DNA of 48,651 nt from Lachnospiraceae bacterium. Lineage in GTDB: Bacteria; Bacillota; Clostridia; Lachnospirales; Lachnospiraceae. The notes under the pieces are model-generated. The model was given only the letters and a program-made list of their open reading frames with translations. It was not told the DNA's origin and searched no databases. The stretch is from contig JAILHT010000005.1 in assembly GCA_024695665.1 (NCBI GenBank), forward strand, positions 1-48,651. Reading direction: 5' to 3'. How positions within the stretch are numbered: the first letter of the stretch is position 1; every line of letters begins with the position of its first letter. A program made the position numbers and the translations under genes. Positions 33,876 to 41,994 of this stretch are shown piece after piece.

Positions 33876-35932
33876 TATATCTCTATTGCTCCTTCTTCTA
33901 TCATCTGATCGAGTGTATTCTGGATGATCTTTTTGACCTCGTTTACCGGCTCATTTCTCTGTGCTCCGGCTATATTGAGATGGCCTCCACCGCCTAGTCT
34001 TTCCATGATTACCTGAACGTTCTCATCGATTGATCTCGAACTGATAAATACTTTTCCCTGATATTCCGTCAGGACAAATGATGCTCTTATTCCCGTTATG
34101 TTCAAAAGCTCGTTCGCCGCCTGCGCCGCAACTATTGTCGGGCTCTCCACATTTGCTGTACATACGGATATAGCGAACGCTTCCCTGTATATGGTGGCAT
34201 TCTGCAAAACCTCGGCTTTTGCCTGATAAGACTCAAAATCATTTCTCAAAAGTTTTCTGACTCTCACGAGATCCGCTCCACATCTTCTCAAGTATGCAGC
34301 CGCCTCAAAGGTTCTGACTCCGGCCTTTGTCGAAAAGCTGTTTGTGTCTATAAGAATTCCGGCATATATGCTGTCCGCCTCCTGCGGTTTGAGCTTTATC
34401 GCCGAATCCGCAAAATACTGCAAGACTTCTGCAACCATCTCGCATGCACTTGATGCGTAAGGCTCTATATATGAGAGCACAGGATTCTTTATAACTTCAC
34501 TGCCCTGTCTGTGATGGTCAAAAACAACTATCGCAAGATTTCTGTCAAGAAGCTCCGGGCACTCCGTGTAACTCGGCCTGTTGGTGTCAACCACCATTAT
34601 GAGTGTATTTCTGTACGCCGCCTCAATCGCCTGAGATGACTTTACAAACATGTCCTCCGGATAACCCTGCTCAGGTGTAAACATATCCTTGAAAGGTTTC
34701 AATGAGGATGTAACATCATTTATTACTATCTGACATTTCTTTCCGAGCTCTCTCGCAGCCACATAAACCCCGACTGCCGCTCCGAATGAATCGACATCAC
34801 TCAAGTGATGGCCCATTACAAGCACATTGTCCTTGCTCTCCATCATCTCTCTAAGTGCATGTGCCTTAACTCTCGCTTTTACTCTGGTGTTTTTTTCTAC
34901 CTTCTGGGATTTTCCTCCGTAGTAGGAAACCTGCTCGTTCTCTTTTACTACAACCTGATCTCCGCCTCGTCCTAAAGCAAGGTCTATAGCGGTTCTTGCA
35001 TACTGATAATTCTCATTATAAGTATCCCCGCTGACACCGAATCCCATACTGAGAGTCACGGACATGTCATTTCCGGCTTTTATTGTCTTTACTTCCTCAA
35101 GGATGGAGAACATATCATCCTCAAGCTGCTTTAAGTATTTCTCTTTTACAACGACAAAATATTTGTCGATATCGGTCTTTCTGACGAGTGCGTCCGCCTT
35201 GGAAAAATACTGGTTTACCTTTCTGTCGACAAGCGCTATCAAAAGCGACTTTCTGACATCCTGTACGCGATCCATTACCTCGTCATAGTTGTCTATATAT
35301 ACGAGAGCGCTCACAAGTTTCTGTTCCTGATTCTCTCTTATATATGTATAAAGTTCTGTCTGATCGTAGACAAAAAGGGAAATGAGAAATTCCGTATCAT
35401 TCTCTGTGACATCGTCGCCTTTTTTCTCAATCTCCTTGCTGTCCTCGATGTCTATGTACATCTTCTTTGCCACTGCGTGAAGCATCTTTCCGTCCCACTG
35501 GAAATCGTAGATGCTCTCATCCGCGGACTTTTCGATCTTTTCTTTTGTTATAGCCGGAAAAACCGAAGTGATTGATTTTCTGTAGTCCTTGTTCTTGTCT
35601 GTGAGTTCCTCAAAACTGTCATTTACCCACAAAATCTTTCCGGTCTTGTCTATCAACGCATATGCCAAATCCAAATGCTCCAGCAATTCCTTTTGGACTG
35701 TGCCGTACTGAGTGGCAAAATTGACCATCTCCTCCAAGAGTCTTTCCCTGCCCTTGTATATCACAAACAGCGATATCAACAGATATATCAACAAAAATAC
35801 GGCAATAATCAAACCTGCCTGCTTGTTTTCATTTAGTATGAAAATATCTGCGATGACCAGGACTATCAGTAAATATAAGGGCCATCGGACGTAATTGTAT
35901 ACGCTGCCCTTAAGTTTTATGTCTTTGCTCAT
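33875..35932 (-). CDS. gdpP: GdpP/YybT-type cyclic-di-AMP phosphodiesterase
   Basis: A 685-residue membrane phosphodiesterase that degrades the second messenger c-di-AMP. Two N-terminal membrane helices (about 17-33 and 38-58) are followed by a degenerate PAS domain (about 70-150, with ALIDKTGKILWVNDSFEEL), a degenerate GGDEF domain (about 185-330; the GGDEF motif itself is replaced by a KAGNDMSVTLSMGFG-type stretch) and the DHH/DHHA1 catalytic domains (about 355-680). Catalytic motifs are VMGHHLSDVDSFGAAVG, VVDTNR, VVFDHHRQG and ILIDTNSFSTKAG, all metal ligands present. C-terminal RLGGGGHLNIAGAQ is the DHHA1 GGGH motif. It has its own promoter just after the nrdD stop. Confidence 0.96.
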   Translation of the reverse strand: MSKDIKLKGSVYNYVRWPLYLLIVLVIADIFILNENKQAGLIIAVFLLIYLLISLFVIYKGRERLLEEMVNFATQYGTVQKELLEHLDLAYALIDKTGKILWVNDSFEELTDKNKDYRKSITSVFPAITKEKIEKSADESIYDFQWDGKMLHAVAKKMYIDIEDSKEIEKKGDDVTENDTEFLISLFVYDQTELYTYIRENQEQKLVSALVYIDNYDEVMDRVQDVRKSLLIALVDRKVNQYFSKADALVRKTDIDKYFVVVKEKYLKQLEDDMFSILEEVKTIKAGNDMSVTLSMGFGVSGDTYNENYQYARTAIDLALGRGGDQVVVKENEQVSYYGGKSQKVEKNTRVKARVKAHALREMMESKDNVLVMGHHLSDVDSFGAAVGVYVAARELGKKCQIVINDVTSSLKPFKDMFTPEQGYPEDMFVKSSQAIEAAYRNTLIMVVDTNRPSYTECPELLDRNLAIVVFDHHRQGSEVIKNPVLSYIEPYASSACEMVAEVLQYFADSAIKLKPQEADSIYAGILIDTNSFSTKAGVRTFEAAAYLRRCGADLVRVRKLLRNDFESYQAKAEVLQNATIYREAFAISVCTANVESPTIVAAQAANELLNITGIRASFVLTEYQGKVFISSRSIDENVQVIMERLGGGGHLNIAGAQRNEPVNEVKKIIQNTLDQMIEEGAIEI

Positions 35933-35978
35933 TGATACCTCACCCTCTAAGCCTACTATTCGTACTCTATAACATAAG

Positions 35979-36008
35979 AGTATAGCATTTTGGCATATTT
36001 GCTTGCAA
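35979..36008 (-). promoter_or_regulatory. Sigma-A promoter of gdpP-rplI-dnaB
   Basis: Minus-strand TTGCAA (36003-36008), 18-base spacer, TATACT (35979-35984), starting three bases after nrdD ends. A TACTCT...AGAGTA dyad (35963-35982) covers the start site region and could be an operator or a 5' hairpin. Confidence 0.65.
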
Positions 36009-36010
36009 GT

Positions 36011-38218
36011 TTACAGGTGCAGCACTCTCTCCTTGATTTCCTGCGTTCTACCCTGATTCCAGAACTGTGTTCCTATATAACCGCAGGTCCTTCTTGCAAC
36101 GCTCATCGTCTGCTGGTTTCTGTTTCCGCAATTCGGGCACTCCCATACGAGTTTTCCGTCCTTGTCGGTAACTATCTGTATCTCCCCGTCATAGCCGCAC
36201 TCGCTGCAGTAGTCGCTCTTTGTGTTGAGCTCGGCATACATTATGTTCTCGTAGATATGCGTCATCACGGACAGTACCGCCGGTATGTTGTCCTTCATAT
36301 CCGGAACTTCCACATAGCTTATCGCCCCTCCCGGTGACAATTTCTGGAACTGGCTTTCGAAAGAAAGTTTTGTAAATGCATCAACTTTCTCAGTAACATG
36401 TACATGGTAGGAGTTCGTTATATAATTCTTGTCCGTGACACCCGGTATGATGCCGAAACGCTTCTGAAGACATTTTGCAAATTTGTAGGTTGTGGACTCA
36501 AGCGGTGTCCCGTATACCGAAAAATCGATATTTGTCGCAGCTTTCCACTTTGCACATGCGTCGTTCATATGCTGCATTACATCGAGTGCGAAACTCTTTG
36601 CGGCCTCGTCCGTATGGCTCTTTCCCGTCATGTATTTTACACACTCATAAAGTCCTGCATATCCGAGTGAAATGGTGGAGTATCCGCCCATCAAGAGCTT
36701 GTCTATAGTCTCGCCCTTGCCAAGTCTCGCAAGCGCACCGTGCTGCCAGAGTATAGGTGCGATGTCCGCCTTTGTCCCTTTAAGTCTGTTGTGTCTTGCC
36801 ATGAGGGCCTTGTAGCAAAGTTCAAGCCTCTCGTCATATATCTTCCAGAACTCATCGACGTCTCCACCCGAAGCGCAGGCCACATCGACAAGATTTATCG
36901 TTACAACACCCTGGTTGAACCTGCCATAGTACTTGCCCTTGTTCGGATCCCAGTCAAGCGCGTTCGCAACGTTCTCCGTGGTTCTGTCCGGAGTGAGAAA
37001 CGAACGGCATCCCATGCATGCGTACACGGTTCCTTTTCCGGTCTTGTCAACTTTGAGTTCCTTCATAACCTTTGCCGAAATATAATCCGGCACCATTCTC
37101 TTCGCTGTGCATGTCGCAGCGAGTTTGGTGAGATAGTAATATTTTGAGTCCTCGTGAATATTGTCCTCATCGAGAACATATATAAGCTTAGGGAATGCCG
37201 GTGTCACATACACGCCCTGCTCGTTCTTTACACCGAGTATCCTCTGGTTCAAAACGGCTTTTATAACAAGTGCAAGGTCGTCTCTCTCCCTGCCCTCTTC
37301 TGCTTCATCAAGATACATGAATAAAGTGATAAAAGGCGCCTGTCCGTTTGTAGTCATTAGAGTAACAACCTGATACTGGATGGTCTGAACGCCCTTTTCG
37401 ATATCCTTTATGACTCTCTCTTCGGCAACCTTATTTATCTGATCCTCCGTCGCCTTGATATTCGCTTCCTCAAACTCGGCTCTCACCTCTTTTTGAAATT
37501 TTGCTCTCGATTTCTTTACAAACTTCGAGAGATGATATGCACTTATGGACTGTCCGCCGTACTGGCTGGAAGCCACCTGAGCTATGATCTGCGAGGCAAC
37601 TGTACATGCCACCGAGAAGGAATTCGGTGAATCTATGGCAGTTCCCGATATTACGGTTCCGTTCTGGAGCATGTCATCGAGGTTTACAAGACAGCAGTTG
37701 TGGATATGCTGTGCAAAGTAGTCCGCATCGTGAAAATGGATAAGCCCCTTCTCGTGTGCCTCCCAAACCTCCGGTGGAAGGAGCAGTCTCTTTGCAAGAT
37801 CCTTGCTGACTTCGCCCGCCATATAATCTCTCTGCGTCGATGCCAAAAGCGGATTCTTGTTGGAATTCTCCTGTTTTGCCTCCTCGTTCTGGCTCTCTAT
37901 TATCGTCATTATCTGTCCGTCTGTTGTGTTTGACTGTCTAACGAGCTGTCTCTTGTATCTGTATGTGATATACAATCTGGCCACATGATAGGCTCCCTCT
38001 GACATGATCCCGTCCTCGACAAGATCCTGAATCTCCTCGACATTCATCGCGCGGATTGCCTTCTCACAGGTTGCCTCGACATTTGCGGCTATCTTTTTTA
38101 CCTGCTCGACACTGAGTCTCTCATTTGGCTCCGCCTCACGGTTTGCCTTCATGATAGCTCCCGTTATTTTTGTAATATCAAATACTACTTCCTCTCCGGA
38201 TCTCTTTATAATCTTCAA
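36011..38218 (-). CDS. nrdD: Anaerobic ribonucleoside-triphosphate reductase (glycyl radical, class III)
   Basis: Reduces ribonucleotides to deoxyribonucleotides without oxygen. The 735 residues have an N-terminal ATP-cone (MKIIKRSGEEVVFDITKIT to about 95), the ten-stranded barrel, the Zn site with CSECGYDGEI and WECPNCGNRNQ, and the C-terminal glycyl-radical stretch RRTCGYIGTQFWNQGRT, in which the Gly of CGYIG is the radical site. A second motif, ACMGCRSFLTPD, is present. TTG 38218 has GGGAGG six bases upstream. The activase nrdG is not adjacent (neighbours are gdpP and HxlR), so it must be elsewhere. It lies 29 bp downstream of the HxlR regulator, suggesting co-transcription. Confidence 0.96.
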   Translation of the reverse strand: MKIIKRSGEEVVFDITKITGAIMKANREAEPNERLSVEQVKKIAANVEATCEKAIRAMNVEEIQDLVEDGIMSEGAYHVARLYITYRYKRQLVRQSNTTDGQIMTIIESQNEEAKQENSNKNPLLASTQRDYMAGEVSKDLAKRLLLPPEVWEAHEKGLIHFHDADYFAQHIHNCCLVNLDDMLQNGTVISGTAIDSPNSFSVACTVASQIIAQVASSQYGGQSISAYHLSKFVKKSRAKFQKEVRAEFEEANIKATEDQINKVAEERVIKDIEKGVQTIQYQVVTLMTTNGQAPFITLFMYLDEAEEGRERDDLALVIKAVLNQRILGVKNEQGVYVTPAFPKLIYVLDEDNIHEDSKYYYLTKLAATCTAKRMVPDYISAKVMKELKVDKTGKGTVYACMGCRSFLTPDRTTENVANALDWDPNKGKYYGRFNQGVVTINLVDVACASGGDVDEFWKIYDERLELCYKALMARHNRLKGTKADIAPILWQHGALARLGKGETIDKLLMGGYSTISLGYAGLYECVKYMTGKSHTDEAAKSFALDVMQHMNDACAKWKAATNIDFSVYGTPLESTTYKFAKCLQKRFGIIPGVTDKNYITNSYHVHVTEKVDAFTKLSFESQFQKLSPGGAISYVEVPDMKDNIPAVLSVMTHIYENIMYAELNTKSDYCSECGYDGEIQIVTDKDGKLVWECPNCGNRNQQTMSVARRTCGYIGTQFWNQGRTQEIKERVLHL

Positions 38219-38247
38219 AATAAACCTCCCGTCGGCATATGCCGTAT

Positions 38248-38616
38248 TTACTCACTTTGCGCGTTCTTTCTCTCGCTTCGGCTGAGATACTCGATGTACT
38301 CGGTGCCCCACACCTCAAGTTCATCGAGCACCCTGTTGAACTTCATGCCGACATCGCTAAGCTCATATTCCACCTTCGGAGGAATCTCCGAGTAGACTTT
38401 TCTCTCTATCAAACCGCTGTCCTCAAGCTGCTTGAGCTGTCTTGACAACGTAGTGTGCGTCATGTTTTCCGGCATTCGTCTCTGAAGTTCATTGAAACGG
38501 ATTGGACCTTCCTTAAGTAGGTACATAAGATATATCGACCATTTTCCGGAAAGTAATTTCTGTGATGTCACATATGGACATATTCCAAACAATTCTTTGT
38601 TATTTGTCTCCTGCAT
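38248..38616 (-). CDS. HxlR-family winged-helix regulator
   Basis: A 122-residue transcription factor of the HxlR/YodB group, often sensing electrophiles or redox state. The winged helix (about 20-110) has the family stretch LLSGKWSIYLMYLLKEGPIRFNELQRR, the recognition helix MTHTTLSRQLKQLEDSGLI and the wing RKVYSEIPPKVEYELSDVG. An N-terminal Cys (LFGICPYV) sits where YodB-like proteins have their redox cysteine. ATG 38616 follows GGAG with six-base spacing; the frame is open for 28 codons upstream but that part covers the operator. It faces the PPOX gene divergently across a near-perfect palindrome, and nrdD follows. Confidence 0.9.
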   Translation of the reverse strand: MQETNNKELFGICPYVTSQKLLSGKWSIYLMYLLKEGPIRFNELQRRMPENMTHTTLSRQLKQLEDSGLIERKVYSEIPPKVEYELSDVGMKFNRVLDELEVWGTEYIEYLSRSERKNAQSE

Positions 38617-38629
38617 ATTAACTCCATAA

Positions 38630-38654
38630 GGTATCATATATGATACCGGTATCA
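38630..38654. promoter_or_regulatory. Likely HxlR operator: palindrome plus third half-site
   Basis: An 18-bp perfect palindrome (GGTATCATATATGATACC, 38630-38647) is followed directly by a third GGTATCA (38648-38654). It lies in the divergent gap between the HxlR gene and the PPOX gene, 14 bp from the regulator's ATG. Such position and symmetry fit autoregulation and control of the divergent gene. Confidence 0.65.
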
Positions 38655-38781
38655 AAAATGAACGTACTTGTGTTTTTTGTCCTTTATCTATAAAATACAA
38701 CCGTAACCGTTGCTATGCAACAAACACTTTTTCAGTATAACATTTTTAGCGAAATAAATGTGCACCAAAAGGAGAATCAAA

Positions 38782-39177
38782 ATGAAAGAAGTATTGGAAT
38801 TTTTGCAGAAAGCAGGAACTTTCTACCTTGCAACCGTCGATGGCGATCAGCCGAGAGTCAGACCTTTCGGGGCTGTATGTGAGTTTGAGGGAAAGCTCTA
38901 TATCACAACCGCAAACACAAAGGACGTCTACAAGCAGATGGTTAAGAACCCGAAGATTGAGATATCTGCTATGACAGATGACGGAAAGTGGATACGCCTT
39001 GCAGGCGAGGTTGTTACGGATGACAGAGACGACGCCCGCGTTGCCATGCTCGAGGCAAATCCAAACCTCAAGAATATGTACAGCATCGGCGACGGAAAAT
39101 TCGAAGTTCTCTATTTTAAGAACGCTACCGCAACAATCTGTTCATTTACGGATGCACCTGTCACCTGCACATTCTAA
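38782..39177 (+). CDS. Pyridoxamine-5'-phosphate-oxidase-fold FMN protein
   Basis: A 131-residue flavin-binding beta-barrel protein of the PPOX superfamily. Typical stretches are KAGTFYLATVDGDQPRVRPFG, then FEGKLYITTANTKDVYKQM, KNPKIEISAMTDDGKWIRLAGEV and a C-terminal half ending VTCTF. Such small members bind FMN and act on quinones, flavins or nitro compounds, or only bind them. ATG 38782 follows AAGGAG by eight bases; a longer frame from 38758 contains that site. It is divergent from the HxlR regulator, so it is its probable target. It is followed by a bidirectional terminator. Confidence 0.9.
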   Translation: MKEVLEFLQKAGTFYLATVDGDQPRVRPFGAVCEFEGKLYITTANTKDVYKQMVKNPKIEISAMTDDGKWIRLAGEVVTDDRDDARVAMLEANPNLKNMYSIGDGKFEVLYFKNATATICSFTDAPVTCTF

Positions 39178-39221
39178 AACAGTGGTATGTGCCACGTAAT
39201 GAAAAAACTTTCAAAAACCAA

Positions 39222-39260
39222 AAAGATCAGCCACCTTATACAGGGAGCTGATCTTTTTTA
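39222..39260. terminator. Bidirectional terminator between PPOX and Fe-alcohol dehydrogenase genes
   Basis: AAAGATCAGC and GCTGATCTTT (39222-39256) with a 15-base loop, flanked by T on the plus strand and A on the left, so it works for both convergent transcripts. Confidence 0.75.
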
Positions 39261-39272
39261 AGTTTACAACTG

Positions 39273-40433
39273 TCATTTGCATTTTTCCAATATCTCATAT
39301 ACGCAGGCTTCATCCATTTTGACATAGCTTCTCTTTGCTATCCCGCTGGTTCTTACCGCTTCCTTTGCCATCTCCTCAAACCGCTCATCGGCTATACCAA
39401 CCTCAGAGAACTTTGCCGGCATATCAAGGCTCTTGTTGAATGCCTTCACCTTTTCGATTCCAAGTACGGCTGCTTTCATATCATCTTTTTCGCTCACATG
39501 AAACACCTCTCTGGCAAATCGTGCAAACCTGGGCGCTGTCTCATCCGACAGCGCGCTCTCCATCCATGCCGGTGTTAAAATGGCAAGGCCTACAGCGTGT
39601 GTTATATCATAGAACGCACTCACAACATGCTCTATAGGATGCACCGACCAGGCGCCTCCTTTTCCGACCGTAAGCAGGTGGTTGAGTCCCAGTGTACTGG
39701 CCCACATGAGGTTCGATCTGGCCTCGTAATCCGTCGGCACCTCATATGCAACCTTTGCATATTTCACAACCGTTCTCATAACCGCCTCGCTAAGCTCATC
39801 TGTAATATAAGCCTCGTCATTCGGCTGAAAATACTGTTCCATCACATGGGACAAAGTGTCAACCGCACCTGCTGCCGTCTGTTTTTTCGGGAGAGTAAAC
39901 AGATATGTCGGGTCGCATACGGACAATCTTGGATACAAAAGCGGTGTGTTGATCTCAAGCTTCTCCTTTGTCTTCTCGTTTGTGATGACAGCCCCCGAGT
40001 TCATCTCCGAGCCGGTTGCACATATCGTAAGTACAACCGCTATCGGAAGCGCCTTCTTCACAAGACTTCTATCCAGCACAAGATCCCAGGCATCACCGTC
40101 ATAACAGCTTGCACAGGCTATATGTTTTGACGCGTCTATAACGCTGCCCCCGCCGACCGCGAGAATGACATCGACCTTCTTTTCCTTACAAACAGATGCC
40201 CCCGCCTCTACAGATGTAAGTTTTGGATTCGGTTCAATACCGTTCAGTTCGTATATCTCAAAATCGCTCAAAAGCTCTTTTATCGTATCATACAGCCCCG
40301 TTTTCTTTATGCTTCCGCCTCCGTATACCAAAAGCACACGCTTTCCGTATTTTGAGAGTTCTTCGGGCAGGCATTCCACCTGTCCTCTTCCAAATCTAAT
40401 ATCCGTTGGTATATTAAAAGTAAAATTGTTCAT
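39273..40433 (-). CDS. Iron-containing alcohol dehydrogenase (BDH/YqhD type)
   Basis: A 386-residue group III NAD(P)-dependent dehydrogenase. It reads FRGRGQ-like start FNIPTDIRFGRGQV, nucleotide loop VILAVGGGSVIDASKHIA, CATGSEMNSGAVITN, metal ligands in VDTLSHVMEQYF (Asp, His) and IEHVVSAFYDITHAVGLAI (two His). These match butanol dehydrogenase/YqhD closely and distinguish them from AdhE. It reduces aldehydes or oxidises alcohols in the cytosol. AGGAGATTGG precedes the ATG at a rather long distance (12 bases). It lies 79 bp after the FAD-beta gene on the same strand with no clear terminator, so it may be the last gene of the amine/opine-type operon and handle an aldehyde product; that is inference. 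Confidence 0.95.
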   Translation of the reverse strand: MNNFTFNIPTDIRFGRGQVECLPEELSKYGKRVLLVYGGGSIKKTGLYDTIKELLSDFEIYELNGIEPNPKLTSVEAGASVCKEKKVDVILAVGGGSVIDASKHIACASCYDGDAWDLVLDRSLVKKALPIAVVLTICATGSEMNSGAVITNEKTKEKLEINTPLLYPRLSVCDPTYLFTLPKKQTAAGAVDTLSHVMEQYFQPNDEAYITDELSEAVMRTVVKYAKVAYEVPTDYEARSNLMWASTLGLNHLLTVGKGGAWSVHPIEHVVSAFYDITHAVGLAILTPAWMESALSDETAPRFARFAREVFHVSEKDDMKAAVLGIEKVKAFNKSLDMPAKFSEVGIADERFEEMAKEAVRTSGIAKRSYVKMDEACVYEILEKCK

Positions 40434-40512
40434 AAAGTTTCCAATCTCCTATAATCCTCTCAACCCCATCTATGCCGGCATTTTAAAGGTTTGGTGGGGT
40501 CTTTTGTTGCGG

Positions 40513-41640
40513 TTAAATCTTAGCTTTGTATCTGTCATAGTGGAGATCTCCCAGATCGACTTTCGTCTTTCCCGTGACAATGAGCTCCGCGAGCTGATCT
40601 CCAACTGCAGGTGCTATCCCGAATCCGTGCCCGTTGAACGCACATGCAACAAATAGCCCCGGTATCTCATCCACGGTTCCAAGGGCCGGTACTCCGTCCT
40701 GAGATGCATCCATCCATCCCGCCCATGTACGAACTATCTTCGCGTCCGCAAGATCAGGGAAATATTTCATTATTCCTCTGCATATGCAAGGAGCCGTCAT
40801 CGCGCTGTTTGAGACCATTCCATTGTCTTTGTTATATCTCTCAAGTCCTGAGGATCCACCGAAGACAAAGGATCCGTGTTTTGTCTGATGACCATAAAAA
40901 TCAGCCTCAGCAGTTCCAAGCATCTGATCGAACATATGCGGTTGAGCCTCAGTCACAAGACATTCGAGAAGAGAGTTTGTCATAGGAATATCGATTCCTA
41001 CTGTTGTGAGTATCTCCCTCGAGTCAAGTCCTGCCGCTACAAGGACATTCTCCCCCTCATACACGTTGTTTGGAGTTATGACTTTTCTTATCTTTCCCCT
41101 GATCACACGGAGTTCTTTTACAGGTTCCCCTGAGATAAAGGTCACACCTAGCCTTCTTGCCATCTTGTAAAATCCCAGTGTCGTTGTGAGCGGGTTCGCA
41201 TGACCGTCTGTCGGGCACCAGCTCGCACAAGTCACCTCCCTCGAGAGATAAGGATTGATCTGTCTCACCTCATCCCCGTCTATCATTCTCACATCGAGTC
41301 CCACTCCCTTTGCATTGTTTGCAAGTTTTGTGAGGATTGCCTTGTGCTTATCGTTTTTTCCAAGTCTTAAGTTTCCATCCTGATGATACTCGCAGTCGAC
41401 CTCAAGTTCCTCCGAGAGCGTAGGCCACAGATTTTTTATGCCGTACATCACGAGCGGAAGTTCTCTCACATCTCTTCCCGACTGTCTCACTCCACCTCCG
41501 TTTCGGCTACTTCCTCCGTTTCCGATGTGGTCGGAGCCCTCGAGAACGATCACGTCAACTCCTCTTTTTGCCAGATAATATGCTGTGGCGCATCCTATGA
41601 TTCCGCCGCCTACGATTACTACTTCAGCACTTGTCTTCAT
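40513..41640 (-). CDS. FAD-dependent oxidoreductase, DAO type (FAD-beta, HcnC/OoxB-like)
   Basis: A 375-residue flavoprotein of the D-amino-acid oxidase superfamily, like the catalytic subunit of opine oxidase, hydrogen cyanide synthase or proline/hydroxyproline dehydrogenase. The N-terminal FAD loop is AEVVIVGGGIIGCATAYYLAKRG, then VIVLEGSDHIGNGGSSRNGG. The C-terminal flavin motif is FNGHGFGIAPAVGDQLAELI. A WAGWMDASQDGVPALG stretch is typical of the sarcosine/opine group. It oxidises a secondary amine and passes electrons to the partner Fe-S proteins. ATG 41640 follows AAGGAGGG; the longer frame overlaps the BFD gene. It is the fifth of six genes in the same transcript. Confidence 0.9.
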   Translation of the reverse strand: MKTSAEVVIVGGGIIGCATAYYLAKRGVDVIVLEGSDHIGNGGSSRNGGGVRQSGRDVRELPLVMYGIKNLWPTLSEELEVDCEYHQDGNLRLGKNDKHKAILTKLANNAKGVGLDVRMIDGDEVRQINPYLSREVTCASWCPTDGHANPLTTTLGFYKMARRLGVTFISGEPVKELRVIRGKIRKVITPNNVYEGENVLVAAGLDSREILTTVGIDIPMTNSLLECLVTEAQPHMFDQMLGTAEADFYGHQTKHGSFVFGGSSGLERYNKDNGMVSNSAMTAPCICRGIMKYFPDLADAKIVRTWAGWMDASQDGVPALGTVDEIPGLFVACAFNGHGFGIAPAVGDQLAELIVTGKTKVDLGDLHYDRYKAKI

Positions 41641-41641
41641 A

Positions 41642-41980
41642 CTATTCGCCCTCCTTGTTTGAATCTGCCTCATTGGCGAATACTCTCATCTCTATAGGTC
41701 TCATCGGAACCCTGCTCGTCGCCGGCTCAAGCTCCGCCGGAGAGACGCCCAGTTCTCTTGCAACAATTCCTTTTACCAGTTTGCTGCAGGTCTGTCCCTG
41801 GCAGAGTCCCATTCCTGTCCTCAAATATCTTCTTATCTCGGTCAAAGTCCACATTCCGTCGTGAACCGCCTGTCTTATCTCACCTTTGGTGATCTCCTCA
41901 CATCTGCAGATCAACATATCATCGTCCGGTCCCGGTACAAACGGACCTATATCTCTTGTTCTGTCATTTACTGAATTCAT
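41642..41980 (-). CDS. BFD-like [2Fe-2S] protein
   Basis: A 112-residue protein with the bacterioferritin-associated-ferredoxin fold. MLICRCEEITKGEIRQAV gives Cys-x-Cys and GLCQGQTCSKLVKGIV gives Cys-x4-Cys, the BFD-type ligands. In HcnB/OoxA-like alpha subunits this domain is at the C-terminus; here it is a separate gene 14 bp downstream of the alpha subunit, which has a ferredoxin domain in that place. A Pro/Arg-rich tail (PATSRVPMRPIEMRVF) follows. ATG 41980 follows GGAGGTGCGAT. The complete complex would have four proteins. Confidence 0.85.
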   Translation of the reverse strand: MNSVNDRTRDIGPFVPGPDDDMLICRCEEITKGEIRQAVHDGMWTLTEIRRYLRTGMGLCQGQTCSKLVKGIVARELGVSPAELEPATSRVPMRPIEMRVFANEADSNKEGE

Positions 41981-41994
41981 ATCGCACCTCCAAT

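Noticed and set aside
36011..38218. nrdG activase next to nrdD
   Set aside because: Neither flank encodes a radical-SAM protein; neighbours are gdpP and an HxlR regulator.
40434..40512. Terminator between FAD-beta and Fe-alcohol dehydrogenase genes
   Set aside because: ACCCCA/TGGGGT arms exist but are 26 bases apart with no T-tract, so read-through into the dehydrogenase is more likely.
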